Positions 60,201 to 64,000 of a stretch of 64,000 nucleotides of DNA are shown here, one piece after another; the first letter of the stretch is position 1, and every line of letters begins with the position of its first letter. Under the pieces are notes generated by a model. The model saw nothing but the letters and a program-made list of their open reading frames with translations. It was not told the DNA's origin and made no database searches. Source of the stretch: Tetmemena sp. SeJ-2015 (lineage: Eukaryota; Ciliophora; Spirotrichea; Sporadotrichida; Oxytrichidae); NCBI GenBank assembly GCA_027382625.1, contig JAJKFJ010021658.1, positions 1 through 64,000 on the forward strand, read 5' to 3'. A program made the position numbers and the translations under genes.

Positions 60201-60450
60201 GTGGAGTGCAAATAATTGAATTAGTACGCAGGCAATATAATTTTTCATCGTTACTTCCACTCAATTTAATAATTAAATAGCAGTAATAATTAAAAAAAAC
60301 TCTCTCGCATGATTTCACACCAAGCATAAAGGGAAGAGTCACGCTAAGAATCAGGTAGCTATAAGGTGCAAATCTTGAAGAGCGGAAAGTCATGTAAGTT
60401 ATAAGAATATTACAAACCAAAATACCAGCATGAGCACTAATGTTAACCAA
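54269..60450 (-). CDS. Hybrid histidine kinase 1 (membrane sensor, HisKA, HATPase, receiver)
   Basis: Membrane-spanning N-terminus at about 60480-60110 (WSANWLTLVLMLVFWFVIFL then further helices). A middle region of unclear sensor type (about 59.9-59.3 kb) follows. Phospho-acceptor H box near 59200: TATISHELMNPLNSILSL. N box near 58740: GDWDRYQQILINLVQNAVKF. G box near 58400: GTSGIGLCLSMSKTLVEALG. A Ser/Lys/Gln-rich linker includes 57.4-57.0 kb (SPDSVNQIPLDSQRLNSDIT) and is interrupted by low-quality A/T patches. The receiver at 54.85-54.27 kb has ILIVDDSAFNLIPLEMI, FMDLNMPIMDGFQ, VAVTAF and NKPVNFEQIREAV before TGA at 54269. It is a complete membrane hybrid kinase of the eukaryotic two-component type. 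Inserts with short repeats (pointer ATT near 54700) are probable IESs. Start approximate. Confidence 0.8.
55220..56100. other. Low-quality homopolymer patch
   Basis: Runs of A, T, G and C of 3-10 bases alternate with no codon structure, inside what should be the linker of hybrid kinase 1. The same texture appears at 57420-57640. I read this as consensus error over AT-rich sequence, not as a biological repeat. Confidence 0.55.
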
Positions 60451-61111
60451 TTAGCGCTCCAAGGCAAGGTCCAGATTTTAACTGTAGTATTATTGATAAT
60501 ATATTGTCATCTTTCTAGCTATAATCCTCTCAATTATTAATCAATTCACACCAATTTTTACTATTAAAAAAATTAATTATATTTCAATAGGCAGAAAGCT
60601 ATGATTCCTAATATAAAATTCTAATAAATTATAATTTAAAATATTTATGAATTTACTCTAAAATACCAATTAAATTTGAGACTATAAACTTTTTAAAAAT
60701 TAAGCAAGATACAATTTTAAATTTTATAGCTATGCTTAAAGATTATTATTATTTTTTTAATTGCTAATATAACAAAGTTAGAGTACTGAATGCTTCTTAA
60801 TTTCTTCAGATTGTACTCTTCTCAAAGACTGATTCCTTTTTATTGCTGTATTTGCTAGTTGAAAAGGATCTTTCAAGCTTTAGAGAAGTCTCTGTAGTAT
60901 ATTAGAAAAACAAAAAATTAAAATAATTTTTATCATAAAAAAATAAAAACCAGAGAACTAATTGCGAAGTAGGAACTTAGGAGTTGTTATTCAAATTTAA
61001 TCTTTATTATTGCTCATGAATAAATTGGAATTAATCAAGATGGTTTAGCTTAAAACAGTATAATAAGTATTTGAGCTTATTATATATTATAAATTTTTTG
61101 CCAAATTAAGT

Positions 61112-61714
61112 TGAAGTGGGGGCTCTTTCCTCGAAAATAAAATTTGATCATGAATAAAGGTAAGAAAAATAAGTTTTTTAGGATAATTTTCGCTCTTATA
61201 TCTTATTCTTCAAGTTATAGAGGTCTGTTTGGACATCTAAAGCTTCAAATATTAATCCTAATTCAGCCAGTTATAGGTGAGCTGCACCTAAATAAAATCT
61301 ATTATTTTAAGCTATTTTTTGCTGTTGTAAAATAAGCCTAAAGCGAAATTTTAACATAGTGCAAAAAATTTTTAATTTAAAATTTAATCATAAAAGCAAA
61401 GAAATAGAGCTGAAAAGTTGCAGAATTAGCCCTTTAATAATGAATTAAATTTTTTTAATAAAATTTTTGCACTATGTCAAAATTTAAGTTTAAACTTATT
61501 TTACAACAGCAAAAAAACAGCTTAAATAATAGATGTTATTTAGGTGCAGCTGACCTATAACTTGCTGATATAGGATTAAAATTTGAAGCTTTATATGTTC
61601 AAACAGACCTCTATAATTTGAAGAATCAGATTTAGGAGCGAAAAATTTACCTAAAAAACTTATTTTTTATTACCTTTATTCATTTAAAATTTATTTACGA
61701 GGAAAGGCCCTTCC
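61112..61714. repeat. Foldback element: two imperfect inverted arms of about 270 bp
   Basis: The left arm (61112 to about 61387) and right arm (about 61441-61714) are inverted copies roughly 85% alike. Shared blocks include GAATAAAGGTAA, AAGTTTTTTAGG, ATAGAGGTCTGTTTG, AGCTGCACCTAAATAA and TTTTGCTGTTGTAAAATAAG. The outer ends start GGGGGCTCTTTCCTCG and, complemented, GGGCCTTTCCTCG. A spacer of about 50 bp separates them. No coding capacity and no clear target-site duplication. Likely a non-autonomous DNA element in germline-limited DNA. Confidence 0.75.
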
Positions 61715-62790
61715 GAATAAAAAATATTAAATGCTTAATAGCTTTTATAAGTTTTCCTATTCTCATTGTAAATTTTAATTTAGGGATAATTATATGATGT
61801 ATGACTCTTAGAGTAAAGCCCTTAATAATTTAGATAAATGTTTGCTATTTCAATTAAATACATTTATTTTGGCTTAATTATTGCTAAATTACTTAATCAC
61901 TCTGCATAATTGTTTATTGATGTAATAAGTTGAATAAATCTCTTTAGAATTTTGAGTTTATAATTCATTTAAATTTCATTTTACCTTTTCCTTATACTCT
62001 CAAACTGTTTCATATTTATAAGAATTAATTGGTAAGTGTAATAATCTAAATATAGGCAACTCTTAAATTTTTTAATTTTTAGAAAAAATAATTTTAAAAT
62101 AGATAAATTTTTTTTTTATCTTTTTCAAAGGAATATTATAAATGCTAAATGATTGCACGGCTCTATTTCGATAAACTAGTCGTAGTCATGGTCCTCGTAG
62201 CAAATAACTATTCCTATTATAATAGGAATGTCTTATTTTATAAAGCTAATTTATTTATATATACTTTAGTTACTACAATTAACTGCAATAGACCTATAAA
62301 TAATTTTGGAAAAGGAATCAATAAATAATAGTAGGATGGTGAGTTGCTCATTTCAAAATATTTTAAACGAGACTTTGAAAATAAATTCTGAGGATTCTTA
62401 TATTTTAAAATAAATAGAAAAATTAAAATTAATTCGAAATTAAATCAAATATTTTCCAATTTTTAGGGTTCAGATATCAAGATAAATTTATGAAGGAAAA
62501 TTCTATTGATTATTTACATTAAAATTATTGAGTTTAATAATCTTTTGAGAAGTAGCACAGATTTAATTTTAGCGAATTGTTTGAGTTGTTATGGAAAGTT
62601 AAATAAATACTTTATATAATAGAAATATCTATAAATTAGGATAAATATTTAATTTCTGTTAGATAATTCAATTTCTTTTCACTTTGGCTACTTTTTATTT
62701 TCTCTCCTTATATCTGTAATCTTTTCTTTTAAACTTTAAATTTTTTAATTATTAAATTCTAATTTGATAAATATCAACTTATTTTATAAT

Positions 62791-62884
62791 TAAAGTAAAG
62801 TAAAATTTAGGGAAGATAAATAATAATCAATTTTAAAACCAGCACTTATTAGTACTAGTTTGAAAATTGTATTACTCTCCTATG
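62791..62884. mobile_element. Second copy of the 104-bp SINE-like element
   Basis: It aligns along its length with 45172-45275: starts TAAAGTAAAGTAAAATTT, shares TAATAATCAATTT, the AGCACTTATTAGTACTAG near-palindrome, and ends CTCCTATG. Flanked by TATTTTATAATT (62780-62791) and TATTTGATAATT (62888-62899), 11 of 12 matching, an aged target-site duplication. Confidence 0.6.
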
Positions 62885-63459
62885 TAATATTTGATAATTA
62901 ATTTCTTTTGAGTTCCACTTTCTCTAGGCTCGTTTTGCAGTCAAATTGAAATGGTAGATGTATATGAGTAAAGGGAAGTATGCGATCGGCAAAATTATAT
63001 TTTCGTTTTGTTTCTTTAAAAATTAAGAAGTATCTAAAATAATTTTAAATTATTGTAATGCCATTTTTATCTTTTTAAATTCTAGCCCTCAAAAATATGA
63101 GCGATACAATTATTTAATTCTAAATTGTATTGCTTTGACTAATATTAATGCTAGAATTAACTTTCATATAGAAGGAGATTACTTCTGAATAAAAGGATAC
63201 ATTTTTATTAAATATTTGAAGTATTTGCTAAACTTTAAGATGGTCCCAAATAATAACTTTAGATAAAGCTGATAACCAAAGTAATTAGATATCAGATAAG
63301 ATATTATTTATTTTAAGTTTAATCAACGATTGCTTTTAAAATATTGAAGATTAGGCTATATTGATAAAAAGAATAAATTATAAAATCATACTATTCTAAT
63401 CTAGTAATATTTTTTATAAAATTATGAGGTTTTATTTGTAATTGACTTTTAAAATTTCT

Positions 63460-64000
63460 TCAAAAATGTTGCTTCCAAATTTCTATTGAGAATATTTAAT
63501 ATAAAATTACCAGTCCAATTACAAAGAATATTATTAAATATGCCAGAGAGAATACTATGTAAAATGGCAAGAGAAGGATTTGAAATAGCTTGCAGCATCC
63601 ACTACAATTACATTTGAAAGGTGATAGTTTTTCTACTATCCTAAATATTCTCGCATCATCAGCCCACCTAATATAAACTGCAAACCATAAGAACATGGCT
63701 TTTATATAATTAAAATAGCTAGGAATGGCAAGAAAATCATCGTCAAGGTAAAGCAAATTTCCACTCTGCGTAATCTATTTATTCTTTCAGCGTACATTAT
63801 AGTGTCGCAAGTTGTAAAGTTCATAGCAAAGGTCGTATGGATTTTATGATTCATCGGTAATCCACACACCCAACACCAGTTTATATAGAATAAATTTAAA
63901 GTGAGAGTCGCATTTCTTGCAGTTCATATACAAAAATAAAAATATGCTTGCATCCCTCGTTCTTCTCTATTGGTACTCCACAGGTTGGACAAGGATGTGC
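63460..64000 (-). CDS. RBR-type (RING-between-RING) E3 ligase with C-terminal membrane helices, partial
   Basis: The gene enters from the window edge. The first visible block is HPCPTCGVPIEKNEGCKH, followed after a short frame break by MNCKKCDSHF and, after another insert, NWCWVCGLPMNHKIH. This is the RING2/IBR zinc-binding pattern, with the cysteine of the C-x-x-C-x-x-x-I-E-K-N-x-G-C region in the catalytic RING2 position. A Cys cluster (FKCNCSGCCKLFQ) and a hydrophobic C-terminus (LLLPFYIVFSLAYLIIFFVI, two helices) follow to TGA at 63460. In the family it would transfer ubiquitin via a thioester. Membrane anchoring is inferred from the helices. The breaks near 63945 and 63890 are probable IESs or errors. 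The N-terminal RING1 lies beyond the window. Confidence 0.72.

Larger units (their letters stand above)
60451..63459. other. Three-kilobase gene-free AT-rich region
   Basis: No reading frame with protein-like composition was found on either strand with the ciliate code. The region holds a foldback element (61112-61714) and one copy of the small dispersed repeat (62791-62884). Otherwise it is AT-rich unique sequence. It has the character of germline-limited DNA. A 63-residue frame at 61144-61335 is part of the foldback arm. Confidence 0.55.

Noticed and set aside
61144..61335. 63-residue plus-strand frame
   Set aside because: It lies wholly in the left arm of a foldback element and has no protein-like features.
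1..64000. Paramecium-type germline (TA-bounded IESs)
   Set aside because: The best-supported inserts have pointers such as ACAT, AATAAGCT, TAAGTG and ATTGGAAACT; TA boundaries fail in frame where tested.
1..64000. UGA read as tryptophan, or a Euplotes-type code
   Set aside because: Conserved Trp positions use TGG, several genes end at TGA at the family's normal C-terminus, and TAA/TAG are clearly glutamine.
1..64000. CRISPR arrays, rRNA or tRNA genes
   Set aside because: None was seen on either strand by eye; the organism is eukaryotic and no regularly spaced repeats occur.

Overview
The window reads as germline (micronuclear) DNA of a spirotrich, probably hypotrich-type, ciliate. UAA and UAG are read as glutamine throughout (FolD, UCHL5, ALG1, DCTN6 and GPX homologues only read through if they are), and UGA is the stop. 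Introns are very short (about 25-65 nt, GT-AG). Many genes are also cut by short AT-rich inserts that lack GT-AG ends, are flanked by 3-10 bp direct repeats, and restore both reading frame and family alignment when one repeat copy plus the insert is removed. That is the signature of internal eliminated sequences (IESs) with pointers joining macronuclear-destined segments. The pointers are not TA, which argues against Paramecium. Many single-base frameshifts and homopolymer-rich patches point to residual long-read consensus error.

Layout. 1-1.9 kb: no gene, homopolymer-rich. 1.9-15.8 kb: five minus-strand genes, namely a giant secreted/type I membrane repeat protein, two unrecognised proteins, a UCHL5/UCH37 deubiquitinase, and a second secreted repeat protein. 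16.2-20.1 kb: an EamA-type transporter whose last segment lies 2.6 kb away, with complete ALG1 and DCTN6 genes between the two parts. 20.2-31.0 kb: plus-strand genes for a Cys-loop ligand-gated channel, a BTB protein, coiled-coil and low-complexity proteins, a FolD-type folate enzyme, a Cys-rich membrane protein and a MAPEG-like protein. 31.2-34.7 kb: a polycystin-2-like channel gene (minus) carrying an 808-bp terminal-inverted-repeat element. 34.8-42.9 kb: a small secreted protein, an F-BAR protein and a CFAP20-domain protein. The CFAP20 gene is interrupted by a GC-rich palindrome sitting inside an IES. 43-46.7 kb: Gln-rich unknown proteins. 47-48.7 kb: two tandem glutathione peroxidases, one a selenoprotein with in-frame UGA and a candidate SECIS, the other lacking the catalytic residue. 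49-60.5 kb: two tandem hybrid histidine kinases, the second lacking its sensor and H-box. 60.5-63.4 kb: non-coding DNA with a foldback element and a small dispersed repeat. 63.5-64 kb: the end of an RBR-type E3 ligase.

The genes do not form an operon or pathway. The theme is genome architecture: densely packed somatic genes cut by IESs, nested in one another, and invaded by non-autonomous elements that now lie in or act as eliminated DNA. Coordinates of multi-segment genes are outer limits. All calls come from reading by eye, and no database was searched.
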